Part shown: piece after piece, positions 1 to 10,589 of the stretch | Layout: each line of letters opens with the position of its first letter | Position numbering within the stretch: the first letter of the stretch is position 1 | Source: Zychaea mexicana | Taxonomy: Eukaryota; Mucoromycota; Mucoromycetes; Mucorales; Lichtheimiaceae | Direction of reading: 5' to 3' | NCBI RefSeq assembly: GCF_025766255.1 | Contig: NW_026516667.1 | Location: forward strand, 744,001-808,000 | Length of the DNA: 64,000 nt | Notes under the pieces: generated by a model | Database searches by the model: none | Told to the model about the DNA's origin: nothing | The model's input: only the letters and a program-made list of their open reading frames with translations | Position numbers and translations under genes: made by a program

Positions 1-254
1 TATTTCATTAACCAACATGAACTTCCGGAGATCAAAGTCGCAATAAAAACATCTCAGTATGCCACGAAAAAATTACAGTGTCATGAAAAAAGTTAGACAG
101 TATCGTTCATAGTGAGCCATTTTCAAATTTGCAGTGTCGCCCGATTCAAGCTCGAATGTCGTTCAAAACTGTGCCTTACAAGTCCTTGATCTATGGATTG
201 ATGCTCAACATACATGGATCCTTGCAATCAAATACAAAGTACACTAGAAATTTT
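1..254 (+). repeat. Left terminal inverted repeat, 254 bp
   Basis: Pairs base for base with 3246-2993. It starts TATTTCATTAACC and ends GAAATTTT at 254; base 255 (G) breaks the match. It carries short TGTCG-type words (GTGTCGCCC, AATGTCGTT) of the kind also repeated upstream of the neighbouring transposase. The true outer end cannot be fixed because the window starts here. Confidence 0.9.
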
Positions 255-359
255 GATCGCGAGGGCAGTTGGCTCGGAGAAATTTCTAAAGAATGTGCAT
301 CAGTGGTTGTATCAGGCATGTCTTACCTTATTGAATGTTTTATCAAGCTGTCTGGAAAC

Positions 360-660
360 CCGCTTCCCATGCTTCAAACTCTTGATGAGCATATCAGACA
401 AGGGGCAGTATCATGGGCGTTCAGCTATTGCTTCTTGCGAAGGCTAACCTAATAACCTCAAGCATTCCAGACACATGAGAGAACCTGCTTCCATGCTTCG
501 ACTAGTCTCAGACAAGTAACTTCCATGCTTCGGCATATGGCCATCAGACAAGTAGTTTTCATGCTTCAATTAGAGTCATCAGACAAGGGGCAGTATCATG
601 GACGTTCAGTATCGCTTTCCAGGAGGAAAATGCACACCTACTAATCTCAAGCATCTACAT
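360..660 (+). repeat. Subterminal direct repeats inside the TIR element
   Basis: The words CCATGCTTC, CATCAGACAAG and GGGGCAGTATCATGG recur: a ~35-bp segment at 391-425 (CAGACAAGGGGCAGTATCAT then GGGCGTTCAG) returns at 571-605 with one or two changes, and further CTTCCATGCTTC copies sit near 367, 490 and 519. Arrays like this next to TIRs are typical transposase-binding regions; that function is inferred. Confidence 0.6.
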
Positions 661-712
661 GTTGCTCAAACGAAAAACAAACGGAAAGAAAAACAAAAAA
701 ATTTTCTTGCGG

Positions 713-1118
713 GATTTTCTTATTTCACCCACACTTGAGGATTTCATCTTCCGACCATTTTAACAAGAAAAAAAAGGAGAAACAATGTCTACATTAGCAG
801 TATCATGCCGTTATTACCAGCATCGTCGTCTCTACTAGTGTGTATCGGTTCTTGAAAATCCAAGAGATACTGGTAGTCTCTGGAGCCTTTTCGAATATAT
901 CTTCCCAGGCTTCCAGAGGATGAACCTCACTTGCACTGGCATTATCTTGTAGGATCTTGCTGAAATGCATTCCAAAGAGTAGTTTCGATGTAGTCGCTCA
1001 TATTTTTATTTATTCTTATTGAACTAAAAGAAATAAACAGTCGGAAACAGAGGTGCCTTTTTTATTGTTAAAAAGGTCGGAAGATGAAATCCTTCAGTGT
1101 GGGTGAAATAAGAAAAAT
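713..1118. mobile_element. Nested MITE-like insertion with ~58-bp inverted repeats
   Basis: Bases about 713-770 are an imperfect reverse complement of about 1061-1118 (shared core TTATTTCACCCACACT and GGATTTCATCTTCCGACC, with a few mismatches). The ~290 bp between them has no coding potential. It sits just 5' of the start of the decayed gene at 1170, so it may have been inserted into that gene's promoter. No clear target-site duplication was found, so this could alternatively be an inverted duplication. Confidence 0.55.
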
Positions 1119-1169
1119 CTCAGTCCTGCGGCCCTCTCCTTCTTTTCCATTCCGCAAATCAAGTAGCTT

Positions 1170-2865
1170 ATGTCTGGCAAAAGAAAGGATCTTTCCGATC
1201 AATCAGCATCAACGCAAGCAAGGAAACAGCGCGTCATATCGAGCGACATCTAATGGGCGTGCGAGCGCAAAGATTCTTTGACGATCAAGGCATACGCTGA
1301 GAATTTTGGCGTTTTGGACAAGCAGCAGGCGATGGTGCGCTATCGCAATATCATCAAGTCACCACTGCTCGCCATGGACAAGACGTGCTTAGAACAAGAG
1401 CTGAACATCTACAAACAAACGGAAGACTTTAAGCGTTTTTAATTGGAACGCACACGCAAAAAAACCAATCTAGACGCTCATGATGCGTGCGCTACATTTA
1501 TCCAAGATGTCGTTTATCAAGAAGCAGACTTGCTCAACATGCAACCAAGGAAAGCATCAGCAGCGCCAGATACGTCTGATTCGTCTCTCGCAGATGATGC
1601 TACAGCAAGCAAAGCGTTTTCCGAATCCACGACACCCACACCACACGCCCCAATAGCCACTACCGATACTACACCAACGGATCACGATCAGGATATTTTC
1701 GTCTCTACTTCAGACACCATACTGGATGATGTCCGAAACCCAATCCCCTTGCAGCCATGGATGTATCGAGGCACAAACGTGGCTGAACGATTTACGAGTT
1801 TCAAGCAAGCTGTCGCCAGAATCACAACCAGCCGATTGCTCTTTATCGAGCCATCTGTGCACGAGCTGTTGGCCCTGTCAAATATTTTTCTCTTGTGTAC
1901 GAGTCAACACAGCCCGCTTTGCATCGATACTTTTACCGAAGATTTATTGGACGATCTCAACAAGAATCTCTTGACCGAATGCATGGATTTCAAGGTGGAT
2001 ATCAGCGACGATGCATGCATGAAATTGGCTCGGATCATCGACAACGTCGATTCCAACCAGCTTGCCAAGGATGATGCAGATATTGAGCTTTTGATGCTCG
2101 GAAAAAGTTTGTGCCCCCTTGGACGATCTTTGGTGCGGGGCATTTCAGCAGCGTAAGGCCATCATTGACTAGTGGTGGGTGAAAGCCTGTGCCAAAACTG
2201 AACAATTCTTCTATAGGATGCGCCGCTTGCCGCTCGTTGCCATAAAAAACAAGCTAACTATTGGGGAATGTGAGCTTTTCACCATGTACTTTGATCCCAT
2301 CTTGGCATCGCTACTCTCTGATCCTGACAGAAGAGTGCTCCTGCGCTGGTCGAATGTCACATCTGATGAAAATGGCGAGATGCGCCCTGACGCCACAATC
2401 TCCAAGCTGCGGCAGCGCGACTTCGGATCCAGTCTTGGATATGGAGAGGTCAAAATTGCACGCCCCACCACCGATAACCACGCGCTATGCCACGATCTTT
2501 TGCGTTTGGCAACGCTAGCCAAAGATACCATTGATACCAATGCATTGGAAGCCGCCCTGACCTTCCAGGTGCATGGTTTTCATATTACCTTCTTTCTGAT
2601 TCGCCTCCGCCACGATGGAATCTATGTGATGCAAGAACTTGCACAGCTTACATTTCCTCGATCTTTGGAAGAACTAGCAACATTCGTGTCCTTGAAAAAT
2701 ATGCGCACATTGATGATCCTATCTGATACCTTTTGGCGCTTGTGCCGACCTGTCCGTGACACTCACTCATGGCAAGATAAACGCCGCCCCACTCATCCCT
2801 CCATTTACTCTTTGATTGATTCAACCAAAAATAGCCACCGCTTCTGCGCCCTGCGCTTTGATTAA
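1170..2865 (+). pseudogene. Decayed PD-(D/E)XK-like gene of the TIR element
   Basis: An ATG at 1170 opens a basic N-terminus (MSGKRKDLSDQSASTQARKQ) in one frame to 2156, broken by TAA at 1251-1253 and TAA at 1440-1442. The reading then shifts frame near 2120-2150 and, after a TAG at 2170-2172, runs to 2865. Read through the lesions it is a ~560-residue protein. The C-terminal part has RPDA (CCT-GAC at 2386-2391), then after 18 residues GEVK (2443-2454), which fits the PD-X(n)-(D/E)XK nuclease core, followed by a conserved-looking CHDLLRL helix. I recall similar hypothetical proteins in Mucorales genomes, but did not verify this. Nuclease function is inference; this copy is inactive as read. 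Confidence 0.6.
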
Positions 2866-2992
2866 ATGGATCCTTCGTATATATCCCCACATGCCAAGGA
2901 TCTGATGCTGCCATCAATTCATTTCGTGTCAATAATATGCCTGACTTTTCAAAAGGAAACAGTGAATCACCGTGCTACGTGCGACCTGAAAT

Positions 2993-3246
2993 AAAATTTC
3001 TAGTGTACTTTGTATTTGATTGCAAGGATCCATGTATGTTGAGCATCAATCCATAGATCAAGGACTTGTAAGGCACAGTTTTGAACGACATTCGAGCTTG
3101 AATCGGGCGACACTGCAAATTTGAAAATGGCTCACTATGAACGATACTGTCTAACTTTTTTCATGACACTGTAATTTTTTCGTGGCATACTGAGATGTTT
3201 TTATTGCGACTTTGATCTCCGGAAGTTCATGTTGGTTAATGAAATA
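2993..3246 (-). repeat. Right terminal inverted repeat, 254 bp
   Basis: Exact reverse complement of 1-254. The outer boundary at 3246 is followed by an A-rich run (AAAAAATACACTTG), so a TA- or A-rich target is possible but cannot be tested without the left flank. Confidence 0.9.
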
Positions 3247-3357
3247 AAAAAATACACTTGATTTTTTGAGCGTGGCACGGAACGTTTTTATTTTCTTTTA
3301 CTTTTTTTTGCATGTTACTTACCTGAATTCTATTGGGTTTGAAGTCATTGGAGCTTA

Positions 3358-4727
3358 TTATACGGATTCTTTATTTCGACATTTATCCCAGCACTTGTAA
3401 GAATGCGAAACAAAGCCTCTGAAATGACTTTTCTCCACGCTGTTACAGGCTTCCGTGATTCTTTTTGACAAAGTATCTTCCTGCAAAAACCGATGACGCT
3501 TAACCTTACTCTTTGCCACTGCCCAGAATTGTTCTATTGGGTTAAGCTCAGGAGAGTAAGGGGGAAGGTACACACATTTGTATCCTCGATACTCAATATA
3601 CTTCCTTATATTTTCATGCGTATGGATGGGCGCATTATCCATGACTATATAGTGGCCTTTCATATGCGGATGCTTGTCCATTTCATCAAGAGTAATTTTC
3701 AAGAAGCTGATATAGTGGCCTGTCACCGTCCCTGAACTTACATACCCTTCAGCCTTTCTCTTCTTCGCAGGTCTCGGTTTCTTTACACCGACTGTAATCA
3801 AACCTGCAGCAGAGATAGCCCCTAATATAGACGTTGTGTTTGCTCGCGTAGTAGGCCTGGTAACAATGGCACGCGTGCCTTTTTTGGACCAAGCCCTTGA
3901 GCGTTTCATATTGATATCAAAGGCAGACTCGTCAAGAAACACGCAATTCGTCAGAAAATTCATGCCTGTATTTTCCCATTTGCAAACCCAATCATATCGC
4001 TCCTCAATCTTTGCTGGGCTGTTTCTTTCGACAGAATGGAAGTCAGCTTTCTTCAACGAAAGGTTACATTCGCTTCTCATGAAATTATAAACCGTGCTAC
4101 GTGAAACTTTGAGATCATTGAATCGCTTTAACAAATGCTCAGTCACTTCAGTGACAGCAGCAGAGGGATTAGCGTCAATGAAATCAACAAGAGCTGTTTG
4201 ATGTTCTTCGGTCAAGATACATTTACGACTAATCTGTTTACAAGTCTCAAAAATGCTATCAGGACACATGGTGTACTGCTTAACCCATCTCTGAGCAGTT
4301 CGAACGTGAATACCCAACTGCTTCGCTGCAGCTGATGCACTCATACACTTTTCAATCTTCAGGTCAAAAAATCGAACCTTATCCTGAACAGTGTAGCGCA
4401 CATAATCACGTTTTGTGTCTGCTTCTTTCATACGAATGTCTTCACTTTTGGTTTTTCTATCAACATTGGGCAAGCTGGTGAAGATTCTTTAGAGGGTGCG
4501 TTTTTTAAGTATTCAGAATGAGTCGCAATCGCCTCAACAACAAATTCATCCTGATCAACGATATACTCCATCGGCTCAGGACCACCATTCTCATCAACGA
4601 CATTTCCATGCCCATCTTCAAATAAAAATATTGTACTCAAGTTAAATGTAAAGAATTGAAGAAAAATATCACGTCTTGAAAAAAGGAAACATCTGCTTTT
4701 GTAGTTTTTCGAGTGCCAAGAAATCAT
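3358..4727 (-). pseudogene. IS630/Tc1-mariner-type transposase, probably frameshifted
   Basis: The 371-codon frame 4473-3358 has an N-terminal helix-turn-helix (SASAAAKQLGIHVRTAQRWV) and a DDE domain: first Asp in FLDESAFD, second in VMDNAPIH, Glu in SPELNPIEQFW. Thirty-four residues separate the second Asp and the Glu (DD34E). The family's usual N-terminal acidic segment (GHGNVVDENGGPEP then VDQDEFVVEAIATH) is upstream in a different frame (4727-4428). The two frames overlap at about 4428-4490, where one base of slippage would join them, so this copy carries a frameshift or uses ribosomal frameshifting. No start codon in good context was found. Upstream (4735-4890) ATGTCGC-type words are repeated four times, likely subterminal binding sites. 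It could have supplied transposition in trans to neighbouring elements; that is inference. Confidence 0.75.
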
Positions 4728-4734
4728 TGTGACA

Positions 4735-4891
4735 CGACATCGTTTTCAATAGCAAGCGACATGATTTTTAAAAATACGACTTCCCTTTCTGACAACGCGA
4801 ATTTGATTTTGTTCAGCGAACGAAATCGATTTTGATTGGCTAGCGACATCAATTTTGACTGTCCGCGACATTGCTTATTGGAAGCACTGTA
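4735..4891 (-). repeat. Subterminal ATGTCGC repeats upstream of the transposase
   Basis: On the minus strand the words CAATGTCGCGG, TGATGTCGCTA, TCATGTCGCTT and CGATGTCGTGT occur in the same orientation within 160 bp. The block ends in GCACTGTA at 4884-4891, which looks like a Tc1-type terminus (CACTG next to TA). The matching left terminus was not found near 3247-3357, so the transposon end there may be lost. Confidence 0.4.
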
Positions 4892-4904
4892 TAGTGGACA
4901 GATA

Positions 4905-5516
4905 CAGTGGTCCCCGATTTATTTCAAGGCTGTCATTCCTGAGCAGTCTTGAAAAACGGCGGGATTGAGTTTCACCGAGAGCCGGGTAGTAGCAGCAATC
5001 TTATGGTTAAACTTATATCAATTTACCGAGGCTTTCTCATAATTTACCATTTGAATTTGATACTAATACATGTTTCTTTAATTGCTTGACAATATAAATA
5101 CTAGCTTAATATTCTCTACCATAGTATAGCACGCTGTTCTTCAATAAATGTACTGGTCGTTGTTAGAGTAAAGGAATCCAGACAATGCCCGTAACTTTAT
5201 GAGAGGCTTCCAATTATCCTTTGCCCTGACCGAGGTTTCGTCAGAGATAAACTTTGCAGAGAGCAATTCACCAAACAAATCACCCTGACTTTCTTTTTTA
5301 TTACACACACACCTGATAGAACATAAAAGTATATACGCATGCATGAAGAAGCCGTGTTGAAGCCCTTAAAAAATATTAAGTACTCACCCCATGTATAGTT
5401 TAATGATGAAGATTGATTTGAAAAGGAAAAGTAACGAGGTCTTACTCGTTCCCAGAAATTTCTTGGAATATCCCGAGTCTGAAAAAGTCAAGGTTGAAAA
5501 AATTGGGAAAGCACTG
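4905..5516. mobile_element. Tc1/mariner-like deletion derivative (~612 bp)
   Basis: Both ends read TA-CAGTG inward (TA at 4903-4904 and 5517-5518), and the first ~27 bases are similar: CAGTGGTCCCCGATTTATTT on the left against CAGTGCTTTCCCAATTTTTT on the right. Inside, a minus-strand stretch (5141-5344) contains KFISDETSVRA, resembling the FSDET catalytic-Asp motif of Tc1 transposases, but the rest of the DDE domain is missing. This looks like an internally deleted, diverged element. The TIR match is imperfect, so chance similarity is possible. Confidence 0.4.
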
Positions 5517-6707
5517 TAGCATAGCCACAAACAACAAGCATGCAGTTACCCGTATCCCATGGTTTTGACATGCATTAAAGCCTTCTTTCATTTTTCATCC
5601 ATTCATATTATCCATGAACAGCAAGAAGAGCAAGCTCATAGTTTTCATCTGAGGAATGATTTGACTGAACAGATAGCATGTAGTGCCTCATAAATACTCA
5701 AATACATGATCATCAATTTGTTGTTATCCTACAAGTATGCTACAGTCGCCTTATATATGCACAGCATTTCAACCAAAAAAGTAAACGACTAATTAATCGC
5801 CTGCAAATTGCCAGTTTCAAAAAGAGGAAGGCGCGTTGTAACATGATTGCTATTCTATTTTTTCAGTTTCTACTGCGAACCTATTGCAACTCATCCAACG
5901 CCAAAGAAAGAATAAAGATGATGAATGACAGCAACTATAGCATGTCATTCAACACAAAAGAAAAAAGAATTAAGACAATGAATGATAGAATGTATTGCAG
6001 GTCATCTAACGCAAAAGGAGAAAGAATAGACCAAAAAAAATAGGTGGATAACTCTCAAAGTATACCTGCTCTTCAATAACAAAGCTCACACAAGGCAATT
6101 CGAAGATTAACATCAACCTGGGGCGCCCAAACTTTCGGTTCTCTTCACTGAGGTGCTGGTCTTTTGCACTTGCAGTCGACGTGTTCACCATGAGTTATAT
6201 AATTCTATGAGCACGCATAAGTAGAACGTGATTGTGATCATGGAATCTGAAATAAAATACGTTAAGCCTTGTACCACCAAAACATAGGTAACCAACGTAC
6301 TTTGTTTCATTGCGTGAGACTGATTCCAAATGTTAATGACGTTGTTAACATAAAATTGAGAAGATTTCATCAGTAACTACAGGTGTCTCCAACATATATG
6401 CTTAGAAATGATTGCTCGTGCCCCAATCAGTGATCCATTCCATGAGAAATCAGTATGTGAGGATGGGCCAACAGGCTGAGAAAGTGATCAGGTTTCCCTG
6501 TCGAAAATACCATTTAGATACACCACACTGACATGCCTCTCTTTTTCTCATAAAAGCAACTCATTCATTATACATTTCAGTTTGCGTTTGCTAAATGAAA
6601 GCACTAGTCAAATAGAAACGGCGATCCACGTTTATCTCTCTGCGCACGTTTTCCTCAACTGGAGCACAATCGATCTCGTTTAAAAGGTGCTCAGTGACTA
6701 CCTCATC

Positions 6708-7424
6708 ATGGACGTTGACAGTGACAGTGTGTTTTTTGCGAATCTGTACGAAACAGTGCTTAGCACTTTTTGGGATCGCTACGATATGCCAGAAAAAGCA
6801 GCAGAAGTACAACGCCAAAAGCCAGCTATTCTTTTTCTGTTGTTGTAGCCATTGTCATATTTGCCGTATTATCTAGAGATAGTAACCACGAAGAAAGACC
6901 ACGAATAAGATGTAAGCACACTTATTCTTAACAAATTTGTGGTTCAAGCAGGTCGTGATTCCCCAACAGATGCTTTGTTAACGGAAAAACGAACTTTGAA
7001 TGGACCTCGCAGAAAAGGATCTGAGAGAAGGAACCAACCAGCACCAGGAGGACAGATAGCAACATGCAGTCAGCAAGTTCAACAGCCTCAGTTGCAGCCG
7101 CCGCAAAGAGAACTCCAGTATGGACTTTGAGCTAGAAACCTACCACAACAAACTATCAACTACCTACAGCAAACTAAAATTATTCAAGAGGCTCTCAAAA
7201 TTGTACCAACGTGGTGAGCCCTTATTCTACAGGCCCAATGCGATGATACCCGATGGTAAGCAGCACACAATATCTCTTTATTTTTACATATGTTATCAAG
7301 TCATATATGCTCATATCATTGCCTTATACATTTGTTTGAATCAGTAATAATATTGATATGTATGCGATAATACATATGACTCGGCAACCTGTTGTCTCTC
7401 CCAGATGCATTGGCGCGTATTTAG
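6708..7424 (+). CDS. Unrecognised small protein gene, about 5 exons
   Basis: Exons 6877-6911, 6949-7117, 7170-7255 and 7405-7424 join in frame with GT-AG introns and end at TAG 7422-7424; the last residues are IPDDALARI. The product is basic and Q/P-rich (CSQQVQQPQLQPPQREL) followed by a lysine/leucine-rich helix (KLKLFKRLSKLYQ). A plausible first exon begins at ATG 6708 (MDVDSDSVFFANLYETVLST) and would join in frame, but only through a 32-nt intron, which is too short to trust, so the 5' end is uncertain. I do not recognise a domain. It converges on the gene at 7529-8093. Confidence 0.4.
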
Positions 7425-7528
7425 AGAGCAACGATTGTAAGGATGGGGTCCTCGACTTTACAAAACCTACAGCGAGCCGTTTCTGGCCTGCTGTTCCTGG
7501 CATACTAAAGTATTATGATTTTCGGCTT

Positions 7529-8093
7529 TCACCAGCTATCATACACGAACGACATGTTCTGATGAAATTCAGCATCTGCACCACTGAGGAGACCAAACGC
7601 GGCTTCTGAGATTTTTGTTCGAGCCGACTGCCTACTCGACAAAAAGTAGTAAACTTCTTCGTACAGCAATTGATTATATGCACGAAGCCCACCATGTACT
7701 TCCCAAATATTCGTTCCACCAGTCGTCACCTGTCAAAAATGCATGATTAGAATCCTCCACATACTAAGATGACACTGTATCAAGGAAGTCACTGACCGAG
7801 GCGAAAATGACTCTTTACTCCAGTAAGACAGTATCCTGTATCATCACGGCATTTGAACTTTAAAGGACCCAATAATCGGCTAGCCCGCGATCTATCATTA
7901 TTACATCCAAACGGGAGTCTAGACTATATCTCAAACGTAAAAGGGTGTGAGTTCAGTTAACAATGATTTTCTCATTTTTGACTCCCACTGTATTTCCATC
8001 TTTTCTTCTTAAAACATATATTGTCTACCAACAATCCACGTTTTGTCAAACAGGGATACATCTGTTTAAAGGGCTTATATAACTGGTGGCGTG
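7529..8093 (-). CDS. Unrecognised cysteine-containing protein, 3' exons
   Basis: Minus-strand exons 8093-8029, 7923-7819 and 7729-7529 splice in frame (donors GTAGAC and GTAAAG, acceptors ATAG and ACAG, branch-like CTAAT before the last acceptor) and end at TGA 7529-7531. The product contains LPFGCNNDRSRA, KFKCRDDTGYCLTGVTTGG and a helical C-terminus ending in MSFVYDSW. If translation starts at the ATG at 8061 the protein is 112 residues; the frame is open upstream to an acceptor at 8094, so earlier exons are likely but could not be fixed. No family recognised. The opposite strand at 8070-8378 also has protein-like stretches, one of which must be a shadow. Confidence 0.4.
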
Positions 8094-8872
8094 CTTGTCA
8101 AGACCACTTTGGGCAAGTTTAGTACTGTCGTCGAAACAAACATCATATGCGCTGTATTTGCGACTCAGCTGGCGAATCCTTCGCATAGTCGATGACCACG
8201 ATGTATGCTTCAAATGTACGGCCCCAACGATACAGCTACACATACGACGCTTGTTGCTTATCCCGCTCTTAAAATACTGGGCAATTCATTCTTTCAACCA
8301 GCAGACGCGGGCGTTGTTCTAATAGTATTTTTTATCGCCGTTGTGAGTATCGTTTTGTATTCTTTTTTGCTTGCATAGGGCGCATTCGCTTTATAGTCTA
8401 TGATAAGAAGAAACTAATAACTGAGTCGTCACAGTTATTAGTGGTCGTGAGCAATATATACTCATGCATATGATGAAAAAGGACGGTAAAAAGGATGTGA
8501 GTATATCTACTCTTGGTACGTTACTATCCGCTTCAGCGATCTTTTCATTTATGAGTCGAAATGGTGATCGCTCACAAACTAGAGTCAGGGAACACCGAAA
8601 TAAGATGAATAAGTAGCGTTTATGTTAACTAGGAAACGATAGTATAATCCTTATCGATTGGCGAGTAAGCGATTTAACGCAATCAACAGTTTACTCCAAC
8701 CTTATTCTTTCCCCGTACAATCCGTGATAGGGATAGTAATCAATAGTAAGAAAAGCATAAAGTGTACGAAAAGCCAATGTCTCTTTTAGTTTAATATATG
8801 AACGCGAAAAGAAAAAAGTGTACTATACACAGGGGATAAAATAAAGAACTATTTAGGTTATTATATAATAAC
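8094..8872. other. Intergenic, no convincing gene
   Basis: AT-rich. A plus-strand stretch ending at TAG near 8378 is open and hydrophobic for about 45 codons, but has no consistent upstream exon. The rest is likely 3' flank of the ADP/ATP carrier. Confidence 0.3.
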
Positions 8873-10150
8873 TTAGAACTTCTTGCCATACATGAGTTCC
8901 TGAAGAGCGTCATAACCAGACAAGACACCAGCACCAGCGATGGCACGGAGAATGTTAGCACCAGCACCCTTGAAGAGGGACTTATAACCTTCCTTGGCGA
9001 CGATTTCACGGAAAGCGTGGAGGGAGGAGTCGTACTTGACAGCAGCACCGGAGGTCATCATCATACGACGACGGACAGTGTCAATGGGGTACGAAGCCAG
9101 ACCAGCACCGGTGGTGACAACCCAGCCAAGCAAGAACGAAGCCAAGAAGTTTTTCTGGAGGTTCTCGGGAAGAGCAGGCTTGAGCGAATCGTACATACCG
9201 AAGTACAAACCACGGTAGACAATGATACCAACGCAAGAGATGGTGAAACCACGGTACAAACCGCCAATACCGTCAGAGGCCAGAGTCTTACGGTAGACAT
9301 CGACCAAACCGTTGAATTGACGCTCACCTCCACCCTTGGAGGCCTTGGCATCGTTAGCCAAACGGGTACGAGCATAGTCGAGCGAGTAGACGACTGTAAG
9401 AGGAAAGAAAATCGGCGTAAATATTTTTCCCTAACACAGACCAGCATAATAACCACTTCCTTATCTATGCATTTCACTCCGCCCCTTGATTTTTTCGTAA
9501 GAAAACAAAAAGTAACACTTACAGAAGAGCGACGATGCACCAGCAGCACCGCCGGAAGCCAAGTTACCGGCGAACCAGGCCCAGTAGCCATCCTTCTTCT
9601 TGTCCTTGTTGAACATACGCTTGAACTTCTCCTTGAAGGCTAAGTTCAAAGCCTGGGTAGGGAAGTAACGGATGATGTTGGCAGTGTTACCACGCCAGAA
9701 AGAGACGAAACCTTCGTCCTTCATGGTACGGGAGAAGCAGTCGCCAATGCCCTTGTAGGGCGAGGCAAGACGACCCTGCTTGATCATCTCATCCTGGTTC
9801 TGGATCAAGAGCTTGATACGCTATAGACATTCAAAGCAAAAACCATAAACATCGTCAACATCCATATGATCATATCGCCTTTTTATCGTCCTAGAAATAT
9901 GACTTTAGCAATATACGCACCTCAATGGGGGCAGCAGCGGTCTTGGAGACGGCAGCGGAAACACCACCCATAAGGAAGTCCTGTTGCAAAAAAAAGGTGC
10001 ATCAATATCTTTTTCAAAAAGTAAGCATGGTTCTGGATCGCTACAGTCACCAGCATTTGGTGATAGTCCCCATGACTATTAAACTCGTTCATGCCTCATA
10101 AATAGCGCGAAACTTACAACGACGAATTGGTTCTGGCTCTTCTCAGACAT
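8873..10150 (-). CDS. AAC: Mitochondrial ADP/ATP carrier
   Basis: Four exons, 10150-10118, 9980-9921, 9820-9523 and 9393-8873, give a 303-residue protein, the normal length. It exchanges matrix ATP for cytosolic ADP across the mitochondrial inner membrane. The start [11 protein letters not shown] is followed by [20 protein letters not shown]. The carrier signatures are present: PIERIK (across the exon 2/3 junction), a middle repeat SLDYARTR, and [11 protein letters not shown], which contains the RRRMMM motif specific to ADP/ATP carriers. Introns are 137, 100 and 129 nt with standard GT-AG ends. The gene lies in the same direction as the ornithine aminotransferase and eS30 genes upstream. The identification is firm. 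Confidence 0.97.
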
Positions 10151-10589
10151 GGTAGAGTAGGGTGGAGGAAAAGGGAGGAAAACAATGGATTGCATCGACG
10201 GAGCTGGCTTATATATCAGCGGAAAGGCTGGGGAACATCAAATTTTTTCCTTGGTTGGATTTCAGACATTTTTTGCTTTACGACTTCTTCCGGTTACCGG
10301 TACTTATTGACCCTGAATGGCTTTCCTTAAATATGATTAAACATACTCGCACATACACATTATGCATATCGGCATCACAGATGGACTTCTTTGGATCATG
10401 AAATGGAGGGAATTGCCTTGGTTCTTTTATTACAGCATGATTAAGGGTTTTTATCCAAATAAGAGACTAAAACCTAGGATTGGTGGTCTTCGCAAGAAAG
10501 GGAAATCCAACGTCTTCTTCCCCACTTGTGTTCTTTCTTGTTTCGAAATCCACCTCAACAAAACGCTGTCATGTGGGGAAGCTAAGCTA

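Larger units (their letters stand above)
1..3246. mobile_element. 3.25-kb TIR transposable element with decayed nuclease-like gene
   Basis: Bases 1-254 and 2993-3246 are exact reverse complements by eye, so the element is bounded by perfect 254-bp terminal inverted repeats; the left end coincides with the window edge, so the repeat and any target-site duplication could extend further left. Between the repeats lie a set of short direct repeats (about 360-660), a nested ~406-bp inverted-repeat insertion (713-1118) and one degenerate gene (1170-2865). No recognisable DDE transposase lies inside the repeats; the nearest transposase (3358-4727) is just outside. Perfect TIRs around a broken gene suggest recent movement with help in trans, or gene conversion between the repeats. 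The superfamily is not recognised. Confidence 0.8.

Noticed and set aside
9017..9643. 208-codon plus-strand ORF
   Set aside because: Antisense shadow of the ADP/ATP carrier exons 3 and 4 and the intron between them.
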